Shown here piece by piece: positions 7,478-15,123 of a stretch of DNA of 64,000 nucleotides (its first letter is position 1; each line of letters opens with the position of its first letter). Under the pieces are notes generated by a model. It saw only the letters and a list, made by a program, of their open reading frames with translations. It was not told the DNA's origin and ran no database searches. Position numbers and translations under genes: made by a program. Origin of the DNA: an uncultured Lactobacillaceae bacterium. GTDB lineage: Bacteria > Bacillota > Bacilli > Lactobacillales > Lactobacillaceae. Location: assembly GCA_945285405.1 (NCBI GenBank), contig CALYQJ010000007.1, forward strand, positions 18,130-82,129. The letters are read 5' to 3'.

Positions 7478-7546
7478 GATTCTAGTAGTCGTTAAAGACG
7501 CTTTTAAACGACTGAAGAATTCTAATTAACAATTAGGGGTAGATAT

Positions 7547-8884
7547 ATGTCTAAAATCACTGATGTTTGGTCGGCGGTAAGTGACGAGTTTAACAGCTCG
7601 ATGACCAAAGCCAGCTTCGATACGTGGATTAGAACAACGCACCCAGTGGAATATAAAGAGAACCAGCTATATTTAGAGGTTCCTTCAATGCTACACAAAG
7701 GTTATTGGGAGAATAACTTAGTAGACGAAGTCCAATTAATGGCTAGTAAATTACTGAACAAGCAAATTCACATTGTGGTTAAAACCACTGATGAGTATGC
7801 TCACAGTCAAGCTTTCACTGAAGAAGCGGCAACACCAAAAGTAAAACCACGGCAAGCAAACCAAGAAACTCATTTAAATGGTAAATACACTTTTGACACT
7901 TTTGTTACTGGTAAAGGAAATGAGATGGCCCATGCGGCGAGTCTAGTCGTAGCCGAGAATCCGGGCGCCACTTATAATCCCCTCCTCATTTATGGCGGTG
8001 GTGGATTAGGGAAAACCCATCTAATGGAAGCAATTGGTCACTATGTTTTAGATAATGAGCCAAACAAAATTATTAAATATGTAACTAGTGAAACTTTTAC
8101 TAATGATTTCATCAACTCAATTCGGAGTAATCATCAAGAGGAATTTCGGCAAACCTACCGCAACGTAGACGTCCTCCTGGTCGATGATATTCAGTTCCTT
8201 GCCGAAAAAGAAGGTACCCAAGAGGAGTTTTTCCACACCTTCAATACGCTTTACAATGATCAAAAGCAAATTGTTCTAACTTCAGATCGGCTGCCTAATG
8301 AAATTGCGAAGCTTTCCGATCGTTTAGTTTCCCGCTTTAAGTGGGGATTATCCGTCGATGTTGCGCCGCCAGATTTAGAAACACGAATTGCAATTTTGCA
8401 AAGTAAAGCGCGAGCCGAGAATTTAGAGATATCTGATGAGACCATTGCCTACATTGCTAAGCAAGTTAGCTCTAACGTTCGTGAACTTGAAGGGACCTTA
8501 GTCCGGGTGCAAGCTTATAGCGCCATTAAGCGCCGTGATATCACTACTGAATTAGCTATGGAAGCTCTTGATGGTTTGAAAGTTAACCGACGAACTGACA
8601 TTACCGCAAGTAAGATTCAACATAAGGTTGCAGATTTTTATGAAATAACGCCAGCCGACCTCATTGGCAAACGACGGAGTAAGACGATTGTCTTGCCAAG
8701 ACAAATTGCCATGTACCTTTGTCGGGAGTTAACTAACGATTCCCTACCGCGAATCGGACAAGAGTTCGGGGGTAAAGATCATACAACCGTAATGCATGCC
8801 ATTAATCGAATTCAAGAAGAGATGGAAGGTTCACAACGATTGCGTGATGAAATTAATCAATTAAAAAATAAAATTAAAGATTAA
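7547..8884 (+). CDS. dnaA: Chromosomal replication initiator protein DnaA
   Basis: AAA+ ATPase that binds DnaA boxes, melts oriC and loads the replicative helicase. The 445 residues show domain I (about 1-80), a short linker II (about 85-112), the AAA+ domain III with Walker A GGGGLGKTH (about 150-157) and Walker B VDDIQ (about 212-216), and domain IV with the DnaA-box-binding signature GGKDHTTVMHA near the C-terminus. ATG 7547 is preceded by AGGGG. DnaA-box clusters flank the gene on both sides. Unusually, rpmH does not lie immediately upstream. Confidence 0.99.
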   Translation: MSKITDVWSAVSDEFNSSMTKASFDTWIRTTHPVEYKENQLYLEVPSMLHKGYWENNLVDEVQLMASKLLNKQIHIVVKTTDEYAHSQAFTEEAATPKVKPRQANQETHLNGKYTFDTFVTGKGNEMAHAASLVVAENPGATYNPLLIYGGGGLGKTHLMEAIGHYVLDNEPNKIIKYVTSETFTNDFINSIRSNHQEEFRQTYRNVDVLLVDDIQFLAEKEGTQEEFFHTFNTLYNDQKQIVLTSDRLPNEIAKLSDRLVSRFKWGLSVDVAPPDLETRIAILQSKARAENLEISDETIAYIAKQVSSNVRELEGTLVRVQAYSAIKRRDITTELAMEALDGLKVNRRTDITASKIQHKVADFYEITPADLIGKRRSKTIVLPRQIAMYLCRELTNDSLPRIGQEFGGKDHTTVMHAINRIQEEMEGSQRLRDEINQLKNKIKD

Positions 8885-8886
8885 CC

Positions 8887-9004
8887 TGTGGATAACTAAG
8901 AGCTTTTCCACAAGTTATCCCCCTTTTATCCACAGGTAAAATGTTGATAAATCAATTGTGAATAACTTTTTTAACGGAATTCACAGGACCTACTATTACT
9001 TCTA
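8887..9004. other. oriC, dnaA-dnaN cluster with DnaA-trio unwinding element
   Basis: DnaA boxes at 8887-8895 (TGTGGATAA), 8904-8912 (one mismatch), 8926-8934 (TTATCCACA), 8942-8950 (TGTTGATAA, one mismatch) and 8957-8965 (TGTGAATAA). They are followed by CTACTATTACTTCTA at 8990-9004, a run of trinucleotides read by DnaA on single-stranded DNA (DnaA-trio) as in Bacillus subtilis. The AT-rich stretch to dnaN is the expected unwinding site. So replication starts here and moves outward in both directions. Confidence 0.88.
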
Positions 9005-9045
9005 AGCAAAAGCAATAAACCTTATTTAATATAAAAGAGGAAAAA

Positions 9046-10173
9046 ATGAAATTCAAAATAAAAAGAAATCTATTTCTAAAACACATTAATCGCGCAAATA
9101 AAGGAATTGCCGTTAAAACTCCCCAAGATATTTTAAAAGGTCTTTACCTGGAAGTATTTAATGACCGCATCCAACTAACCGGATCTAATCAATCTTTAAG
9201 AATTGAAACTGAAATTCCCGTTGGTGATGACTTAGAAATAGTCACAACTGGCGCTGTAGTAGTAAATGCGAAGTTAGTAACTGATATTATTCGCCGAATG
9301 GCTAATGAGACCATAAATATTGAGCTTGTTAATCAAAAGATGTTGAGAATTTTTGACGATGATACTGAATTTAAAGTCCAAATCGCTGAACAAAATGATT
9401 ATCCCCAAGTGCAAGAAGGTAATTTTGAAAATGAATATACCATGGCGACGGAAGTTTTCAGTGAAGTTTTGCGTAACGTGTTGTTCGCAGTTTCAAAATT
9501 AGAAATTCAAATGGTAATGACCGGGGTTAATTTACGTTTTGAAAAAGGAAAAATTTACTTTATTGCCACCGATTCCCATCGCTTAAGCCAACGCATAATT
9601 GATGCTCCGGAAGTTAATAGTAGTTTTTCGGTAATCATTCCCGGATCTAACTTAAATGTTTTATTGGGATTACTCGAAGAAGAAAAAGAAGTGAAGATGG
9701 CCGTTAATGATGAATTAGTTCTCTTCTCATTTTCCGATTATCGGTTTTACACCCGGTTAATTAATGATAATTATCCCGATACTGACGCCGTTTTTCCTAA
9801 AGAATTTAATACTGTAGTGAAAGCTGATACCCATGAATGGTTCCAAGCTTTAGAAAGAGCTGCAATTATTAGTAGCGGTAATTCTTCCAATATGATAACT
9901 TTTAGGATTGATGGAAAAAATAAAAAGGTTATACTAAGTGGTGAGTCAGATCAAGAAGATTCTTACAAAGAAGAATTACCAGTTGCCGCAGTTGAAGGTA
10001 GTGATCTCACAATTAATTTCAATACCAATTTTATGTTGGATGCTTTAAGAGCATATGGTGATGGTCAAACTACGATGCGCTTTACCACTAATCGTGGGGC
10101 ATTAACTTTAGAAAATGAAAATTTTGAAAAAAGTTTTCTGCAATTGGTAACACCAATCATTACTTATGATTGA
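9046..10173 (+). CDS. dnaN: DNA polymerase III beta subunit (sliding clamp)
   Basis: Ring-shaped processivity clamp that tethers polymerase III to DNA. The 375 residues, the start MKFKIKRNLFLKHINRANKG and the end with SFLQLVTPIITYD, including the loop region near TGVNLRF and ATDSHRLSQR, are typical of the three-domain beta clamp. AGAGGAAAAA precedes ATG 9046. It follows dnaA as in nearly all bacteria, but yaaA, recF and gyrBA do not follow; a tRNA-Pro gene starts 11 bases after its stop codon and is probably co-transcribed. Confidence 0.98.
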   Translation: MKFKIKRNLFLKHINRANKGIAVKTPQDILKGLYLEVFNDRIQLTGSNQSLRIETEIPVGDDLEIVTTGAVVVNAKLVTDIIRRMANETINIELVNQKMLRIFDDDTEFKVQIAEQNDYPQVQEGNFENEYTMATEVFSEVLRNVLFAVSKLEIQMVMTGVNLRFEKGKIYFIATDSHRLSQRIIDAPEVNSSFSVIIPGSNLNVLLGLLEEEKEVKMAVNDELVLFSFSDYRFYTRLINDNYPDTDAVFPKEFNTVVKADTHEWFQALERAAIISSGNSSNMITFRIDGKNKKVILSGESDQEDSYKEELPVAAVEGSDLTINFNTNFMLDALRAYGDGQTTMRFTTNRGALTLENENFEKSFLQLVTPIITYD

Positions 10174-10184
10174 TGTTTTATTGC

Positions 10185-10258
10185 CGGGATGTAGCTCAGT
10201 TTGGTAGAGCACCACGTTCGGGACGTGGGGGTCACAGGTTCAAATCCTGCCATCCCGA
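10185..10258 (+). tRNA. tRNA-Pro (anticodon CGG)
   Basis: A 74-base cloverleaf. The acceptor arm CGGGATG pairs with CATCCCG, the D arm is GCTC/GAGC, the anticodon arm is CCACG/CGTGG with loop TTCGGGA, and the T loop is TTCAAAT. The anticodon CGG is at 10219-10221. Identity elements G35, G36 and G37 and the overall match to bacterial tRNA-Pro support proline. The 3' CCA is not encoded. It is 11 bases after dnaN and has its own terminator. Confidence 0.93.
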
Positions 10259-10268
10259 TATTTAAACT

Positions 10269-10294
10269 ACGAGGAATTTTGTTCCTCGTTTTTT
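10269..10294 (+). terminator. Terminator after dnaN/tRNA-Pro
   Basis: ACGAGGAA pairs with TTCCTCGT across a five-base loop and is followed by TTTTTT. It ends the dnaN-tRNA transcript. Confidence 0.85.
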
Positions 10295-10420
10295 AATGTT
10301 TTAAAAAAAATGAGAAAAAGTAAAGAATAATTCTTTGTGGAAAATTAAAAACCATTTTAGATTAGCTTTTTCATGGTTTAAATTACTGAAATATGGTAGC
10401 ATGGACCATGGAATTTAATT

Positions 10421-10494
10421 CGGGATGTAGCTCAGCTTGGTAGAGCACCACGTTAGGGACGTGGGGGTCACAGGTTCAAGTCCTGCCATCCCGA
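10421..10494 (+). tRNA. tRNA-Pro (anticodon AGG)
   Basis: A 74-base cloverleaf nearly identical to the tRNA at 10185. The differences include D-loop position CTTGG, the anticodon first base and one T-loop base (TTCAAGT). The anticodon AGG is at 10455-10457. A at position 34 is rare in bacterial tRNAs other than tRNA-Arg(ACG) and would normally be deaminated to inosine. The 3' CCA is not encoded. It has its own terminator at 10502-10539. The stretch between the two tRNAs is AT-rich; a weak -10-like TATGGT lies about 30 bases upstream. Confidence 0.92.
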
Positions 10495-10501
10495 TAATTT
10501 A

Positions 10502-10539
10502 AATCCCCCCTAGTTTTAGCGAACTAAGGGGGATTTTTT
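10502..10539 (+). terminator. Terminator after second tRNA-Pro
   Basis: AATCCCCC(C)TAGTT pairs with AACTAAGGGGGATT and is followed by a T run. It isolates the tRNA gene from the PTS operon downstream. Confidence 0.88.
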
Positions 10540-10708
10540 GATGCCCAATTTGATATTGTAAAAAATTAGTTAAAATGATTAATTTCTTGATTAAATAATT
10601 AATTATTTAAAATCGAAAATATTTGGATTATACTATTTTTGTCAGTAATATTTTAATTATTTAATTAACAGCTATTTAATGAAATAAAAAATAAGTTTAG
10701 GAGATAAA

Positions 10709-11695
10709 ATGGTTGGAATAATTCTCGCAAGTCATGGTCAGTTTGCTGCTGGTATCAAGCAATCTGGTGAAATGATTTTTGGGCAACAAAATCAAGTTGA
10801 AGTTGTAACTTTTATGCCCGAAGAAGGTCCTAATGATTTGCATCAACATTTAATGGCCGCGATTGCCAAATTGGATCCCAATGCACCGGTGCTTTTTTTG
10901 GTTGATTTATGGGGTGGATCGCCTTTCAATCAAGCCAATGCCATTTATGAAAAACATCAAGATGAATGGGCAATTGTTACCGGCTTAAATTTACCAATGC
11001 TAATTGAAGCTTATGGTTTACGTTTATCGATGAATTCAGCTCAGGAGATAGCCGCTAAATTAGTTCAAGCCGGACGTCAAGGAGTAAAAATTAAACCAGA
11101 AAAACTAGATCAAACCGCTCCCTCTACGCCAACGCCAAAAGCTGCGCCAACAACACCAGCTAATGTGGGTAAAAAAGGCAAAATGAAATACGTATTAGCG
11201 CGCATTGATTCGCGACTGTTACATGGGCAAGTGGCTACCAGTTGGACTAAAACAACGGGAGCTAATCGGATTATTGTCGTTTCGGATTTAGTAGCCAAAG
11301 ACAAACTACGTAAGGGCTTAATTAAAGATGCCGCACCAGTAGGCGTAAAAGCTCATGTGGTGCCAATTGCGCAAATGATTAAATTAGCTCAAGATGACCA
11401 ACATTTTGGGGATACCCGAGCTCTTTTATTATTTGAAAATCCCGAAGATGCGCAAAAAGCAATTGCGGGAGGAGTTCCCTTAACGGAAATTAATGTTGGT
11501 TCGATGGCTCATTCCGCTGGCAAAGCCCAGCCGAATAAAGTTTTAGCTTTTGATGAAAAAGATATTGCGAGTTTTAAAGCAATGGAAGCAGCAGGTGTAA
11601 AATTTGATGTTCGCAAAGTTCCCAACGATAGTCCGGAAAATTTGGATGCGATTTTGGATAAAGCTGAAAGAATTCTGCAAAATGCAAAAGCTTAA
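10709..11695 (+). CDS. manL: PTS mannose-family EIIAB fusion
   Basis: Cytoplasmic phosphocarrier of a mannose-type PTS. The EIIA domain (about 1-130) has the phospho-His9 in ILASHGQF. A Pro/Thr/Ala-rich linker spans about 136-155, and the EIIB domain (about 158-328) has ARIDSRLLHGQVATSW with phospho-His172. The length of 328 is normal for ManL/ManX. GGAG precedes ATG 10709. It is followed by EIIC, EIID and a DUF956 gene, the classic manLMN-manO order of lactobacilli and streptococci, so glucose/mannose is the probable substrate. A sigma-A-like -10 TATACT (10629-10634) lies upstream; no sigma-54 motif is seen there. Confidence 0.93.
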   Translation: MVGIILASHGQFAAGIKQSGEMIFGQQNQVEVVTFMPEEGPNDLHQHLMAAIAKLDPNAPVLFLVDLWGGSPFNQANAIYEKHQDEWAIVTGLNLPMLIEAYGLRLSMNSAQEIAAKLVQAGRQGVKIKPEKLDQTAPSTPTPKAAPTTPANVGKKGKMKYVLARIDSRLLHGQVATSWTKTTGANRIIVVSDLVAKDKLRKGLIKDAAPVGVKAHVVPIAQMIKLAQDDQHFGDTRALLLFENPEDAQKAIAGGVPLTEINVGSMAHSAGKAQPNKVLAFDEKDIASFKAMEAAGVKFDVRKVPNDSPENLDAILDKAERILQNAKA

Positions 11696-11722
11696 TTTAA
11701 ATTAAAAGAGGAGTTATAAAAA

Positions 11723-12535
11723 ATGCAACTAAACGTAATTCAAATTATTTTAGTTTTAATCGTCGCTTTCTTAGCTGGAATGGAAGGAATTTTAGACGAA
11801 TTTCATTTTCATCAACCAATCATTGCTTGCACTTTAATTGGCTTGGTTACGGGAAATTTAATTCCTTGTGTCATTTTAGGGGGACAATTAGAAATGATCG
11901 CTTTAGGTTGGGCGAATATTGGCGCAGCAGTAGCCCCAGATGCAGCCTTAGCTTCAGTAGCTTCAGCCATTATTTTAGTTTTGGGCGGTCAAGGGCGCAA
12001 TGGCATTAATGCAGCGATTGCCATTGCAATTCCCTTAGCCGTAGCTGGCTTATTATTAACGACTTTAGTGCGGACAGTTGCCACAGTTATTGTTCATTTG
12101 ATGGATAAAGCTGCCCTTGAGGGTGATTTCAAAAAAATTGATTTTTGGCAATGGATTGCCGTTTGTTTACAAGGATTAAGAATTGCTTTGCCGGCAGGCT
12201 TAATTTTAGCAATTGGTGCTGGTCCTGTGCAGGCTTTATTAAGTAAGATGCCGCAATGGTTAACTGATGGTTTAGGTATAGGCGGCGGCATGGTTGTGGC
12301 CGTTGGTTATGCCATGGTAATTAATATGATGGCAACGCGCGAAGTTTGGCCATTTTTTGCAATTGGTTTTGTTTTAGCAACCGTGCAACAAATTACTTTA
12401 ATTGGCTTAGGAGCCATTGGGATCTCCTTAGCTTTGATTTATTTGGCTTTATCTAAATCTGGCGGTAATAACTCCGGTTCAGGCAATAATCAAAATGTTG
12501 GTGATCCGGTTGGCGATATTATCGATAATTATTGA
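11723..12535 (+). CDS. manM: PTS mannose-family EIIC
   Basis: Membrane permease subunit, 270 residues with about seven hydrophobic segments. The start MQLNVIQIILVLIVAFLAGMEGILDEFHFHQPI and the GGQLEMIALGWANIGAAVAPD block are characteristic of ManM/ManY. The C-terminal tail is rich in Gly, Asn and Ser. AAAGAGGAG precedes ATG 11723. Its stop codon lies just before the SD of the EIID gene. Confidence 0.94.
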   Translation: MQLNVIQIILVLIVAFLAGMEGILDEFHFHQPIIACTLIGLVTGNLIPCVILGGQLEMIALGWANIGAAVAPDAALASVASAIILVLGGQGRNGINAAIAIAIPLAVAGLLLTTLVRTVATVIVHLMDKAALEGDFKKIDFWQWIAVCLQGLRIALPAGLILAIGAGPVQALLSKMPQWLTDGLGIGGGMVVAVGYAMVINMMATREVWPFFAIGFVLATVQQITLIGLGAIGISLALIYLALSKSGGNNSGSGNNQNVGDPVGDIIDNY

Positions 12536-12552
12536 GCAAAGGGAGTAAGAAA

Positions 12553-13464
12553 ATGGCAGATAAAATTCATTTAACGAAGGCTGATCGGATCAAAGTTTGG
12601 TGGCGATCTACTTTTTTACAAGGTTCTTGGAATTATGAAAGAATGCAAAATGGTGGTTTTACCTATTCTTTAATTCCGGTTTTAAAACGTTTATACCACA
12701 CTAAAGAAGACCGGGCTGCGGCTTTAAAGCGTCATTTGGAATTCTTTAATACGCATCCTTATTTGGCTTCACCAGTAATTGGGGTCACGATGGCCCTAGA
12801 AGAAGAACGCGCTAACGGATTACCCGTTGATGACGCGGCAATTCAAGGGGTTAAAGTCGGAATGATGGGTCCCTTAGCGGGAATTGGCGATCCGGTATTT
12901 TGGTTTACTGTAAAACCAATTATTGGTGCTTTAGCTGCTTCTTTAGCTTTAACTGGTAACATTATGGGTCCAATTATTTATTTTGTTGCTTGGAATGTTA
13001 TTCGGATGGCATTTATGTGGTATACCCAAGAATTTGGCTATAAAGCTGGTACTAAGATTTCTGATGATATGTCAGGAGGGATTTTACAAGAAGTCACTAA
13101 AGGTGCCACCATTTTGGGAATGTTTATTTTAGGAGCTTTGGTTAACCGCTGGGTTTCCGTTAAGTTTACGCCAATTGTTTCGCGCGTTCCGCAATCAAAG
13201 GGAGCTTACATTGATTGGCATAATTTACCTTCCGGAGCTCAAGGGATTAAAAAAGCCTTAGAGCTTCAGGCTCAAGGGCTTTCCTTAGATAAAATTAAAG
13301 TAACGACGCTGCAGCAAAATTTAGATATGTTAATTCCTGGTTTGATGGGTTTATTATTAACGCTATTTTGTATGTGGCTTTTGAAGAAAAAAGTAAGTCC
13401 CATTATCATTATTTTAGGACTCTTCGTCGCCGGTGTATTTTTCCATGTTATTCATTTGATGTAA
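12553..13464 (+). CDS. manN: PTS mannose-family EIID
   Basis: Second membrane subunit of the mannose-type permease, 303 residues. The signature region GPLAGIGDPVFWFTVKPI lies at about 113-130, and the N-terminal FLQGSWNYERMQNGGF block is typical of ManN/ManZ. I choose ATG 12553, with GGGAG ten bases upstream, over the in-frame upstream codon at 12532. Confidence 0.94.
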   Translation: MADKIHLTKADRIKVWWRSTFLQGSWNYERMQNGGFTYSLIPVLKRLYHTKEDRAAALKRHLEFFNTHPYLASPVIGVTMALEEERANGLPVDDAAIQGVKVGMMGPLAGIGDPVFWFTVKPIIGALAASLALTGNIMGPIIYFVAWNVIRMAFMWYTQEFGYKAGTKISDDMSGGILQEVTKGATILGMFILGALVNRWVSVKFTPIVSRVPQSKGAYIDWHNLPSGAQGIKKALELQAQGLSLDKIKVTTLQQNLDMLIPGLMGLLLTLFCMWLLKKKVSPIIIILGLFVAGVFFHVIHLM

Positions 13465-13476
13465 AGGAAGTCACTT

Positions 13477-13842
13477 TTGGTTGAATCAATTAATACCCAA
13501 GCGGAGTTAGTTGCTAAAGGCAGTTCTTTACAAGGAATTCCTACTTACGGTCAGATCATGATTGGCGATCGCGGTTTTGAATATTATAACGAAAAAAACG
13601 TACGCGATTATTATCAAATTCCTTGGACAGAAATTAATTATGTTTTAGTTTCGGTCAATTTTGGTGGTAAATGGATTCCCCGTTTTGCGATTCAAACTAA
13701 GAAAAATGGGACTTATACTTTTGCAGCACATGATCCTAAACAAGTTTTACGGCAAATTCGCCAACATATTCCGGCGACACAGATTCGTAAATCTTTAACT
13801 TTTTGGCAGGTAATTACGCGGGCATTTCGCCGTCAGAAATAA
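13477..13842 (+). CDS. manO: DUF956 family protein (ManO-type)
   Basis: A 121-residue protein of the DUF956 family, regularly encoded directly after man-type PTS genes in lactic acid bacteria and thought to tune the operon. It opens MVESINTQAELVAKGSSLQG and has YGQIMIGDRGFEYYN and the tract IPWTEINYVLVSVNFGGKWIPRF, all features of this family. It starts with TTG at 13477 after AAAGGAAG, 12 bases beyond EIID. The biochemical role is not established. Confidence 0.85.
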   Translation: MVESINTQAELVAKGSSLQGIPTYGQIMIGDRGFEYYNEKNVRDYYQIPWTEINYVLVSVNFGGKWIPRFAIQTKKNGTYTFAAHDPKQVLRQIRQHIPATQIRKSLTFWQVITRAFRRQK

Positions 13843-13932
13843 AATACAAAAATTTTAGATTGTTCCAAAAATTAAATCGCGTTAAACTGGCGGTAGTTAA
13901 AAGTTTACTATTGAAATTTTAAAGGTGGTTTT

Positions 13933-14325
13933 TTGAGGCAAAAAATGGAACATTTGAGTGGTTTACAACATGTAGGGATTCCGACAGATGATTTTTTAAA
14001 AACGCAAAAATTCTATGAAAATTTGGGATTTAAATTAGTTCAAGAAGAAGATAATGCCGGCAGTCATGTCGGATTCTTTCAACTAGGAGATTTACTGTTA
14101 GAAGTTTGGGAAGCCCAAGTTCCCCACCAAGTGGGTGCAATTAACCATTTGGCGTTAGCGACTGATGATATTGCCGCGGTTTTTAATGAAATTAAAGCCT
14201 TACCTGGTATTGAAATGATTGATTCTCAGATTCAATTCTTACCTTTTTGGGATCACGGAATCAAATATTTTAATTTTTATGGTCCTAATCGCGAAATTAT
14301 CGAAATTTGTCAAAGATTAAATTAA
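13933..14325 (+). CDS. VOC-superfamily (glyoxalase/dioxygenase-like) protein
   Basis: A 130-residue protein of the vicinal oxygen chelate fold. It has HVGIPTDDFLKTQKFYENLGF at the start of the first beta-alpha-beta module, and INHLALATDDI and NREIIEICQRL in the second. Candidate metal ligands are His14, His112-region residues and Glu127-type positions, which I cannot confirm. TTG 13933 follows AAAGGTGG closely; ATG 13945 is an alternative. The substrate is unknown. It is a single gene between the man operon and the alf-like cluster. Confidence 0.75.
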   Translation: MRQKMEHLSGLQHVGIPTDDFLKTQKFYENLGFKLVQEEDNAGSHVGFFQLGDLLLEVWEAQVPHQVGAINHLALATDDIAAVFNEIKALPGIEMIDSQIQFLPFWDHGIKYFNFYGPNREIIEICQRLN

Positions 14326-14335
14326 ATTAGTTAAA

Positions 14336-14365
14336 AAAAACCGCGCTTTTAGGCGCGGCTTTTTG
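14336..14365. terminator. Bidirectional terminator between VOC gene and GntR regulator
   Basis: AAAAACCGCGC and GCGCGGCTTTTT flank a six-base loop. A and T runs on both sides serve the two convergent genes. Confidence 0.85.
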
Positions 14366-14368
14366 ATT

Positions 14369-15100
14369 TTAACGATGATTAAAATTATTAATGGCATCAA
14401 CTTGGATCCCCCAGTAGTGGGGATCTTTATAACTAATGGTGTATTCGAGCCCCGTTAATTTGGTAGTGGGTAGATAAGTCGTTCGGATTTGGGAAATAAA
14501 GAACCTTTTGGAACTTGTTGAAGAAAAGTATTGTAAGATTTTGGCATCCGAAATTTCAATTGCTTGGGTAACTTGGTGAAATGGCAATTTGTAAGGATCT
14601 AATTGGGATTTTTCCATAATTCTTTGATAAATTGATTGATAATATTTCGGCGGAGTGTCGTTTTGAAATTGGAGATAATGGCGATTAATAAAACTTGTAG
14701 TATATTGAACAGGCTTTTTGCCCACCAAACGTAATCGAACAATTTCTAAATATTTTTCTTCAGGATCTAAAAATAATTTCTTTAAAATTTGGAAATCATG
14801 TTTTAAAGCAACACTTAAAACACGAACATCTTCTGGTTGATGTTTATTTAAATTTAAGTCGGTTAATTTAACAACTTGTTGATGTTCTTCTTTGGCGACA
14901 AAGGTTCCTAATCCTTGAAAACGGATGACATAATTTTTTTCTTGTAGGAGATTTAAAACTTTGACGGCAGTGGTAGTACTAACGCCAAAATTTTGACAAA
15001 TTTCAGCTTCACTATAAAAATGTTGGCCCTTTTTAAATTTACCGTTAGTAATTTCGGCGATTAATTGGTTGGTAATTTCTTGATATTTTGGTTGGGTCAT
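14369..15100 (-). CDS. alfR: GntR/HutC-family regulator (AlfR-like)
   Basis: A 243-residue regulator with an N-terminal winged helix (YQEITNQLIAEITNGKFKKGQHFYSEAEI to about residue 70) and a UTRA effector-binding domain (about 85-240). It lies 23 bases after the fucosidase gene in the same direction. In Lacticaseibacillus casei an alfBR operon faces alfEFG, and this arrangement is the same, so it probably represses both divergent units until a fucosylated sugar arrives. Repeated TTAACACATTAAGT-type sites in the shared promoter region are its likely targets. Confidence 0.85.
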   Translation of the reverse strand: MTQPKYQEITNQLIAEITNGKFKKGQHFYSEAEICQNFGVSTTTAVKVLNLLQEKNYVIRFQGLGTFVAKEEHQQVVKLTDLNLNKHQPEDVRVLSVALKHDFQILKKLFLDPEEKYLEIVRLRLVGKKPVQYTTSFINRHYLQFQNDTPPKYYQSIYQRIMEKSQLDPYKLPFHQVTQAIEISDAKILQYFSSTSSKRFFISQIRTTYLPTTKLTGLEYTISYKDPHYWGIQVDAINNFNHR

Positions 15101-15123
15101 TTTTAAAACCTCTTAAATAAAGT

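Noticed and set aside
10600..10708. Sigma-54 promoter before the first man operon
   Set aside because: The GG at 10625-10626 has no GC ten bases on, whereas a sigma-A-type -10 TATACT is present.
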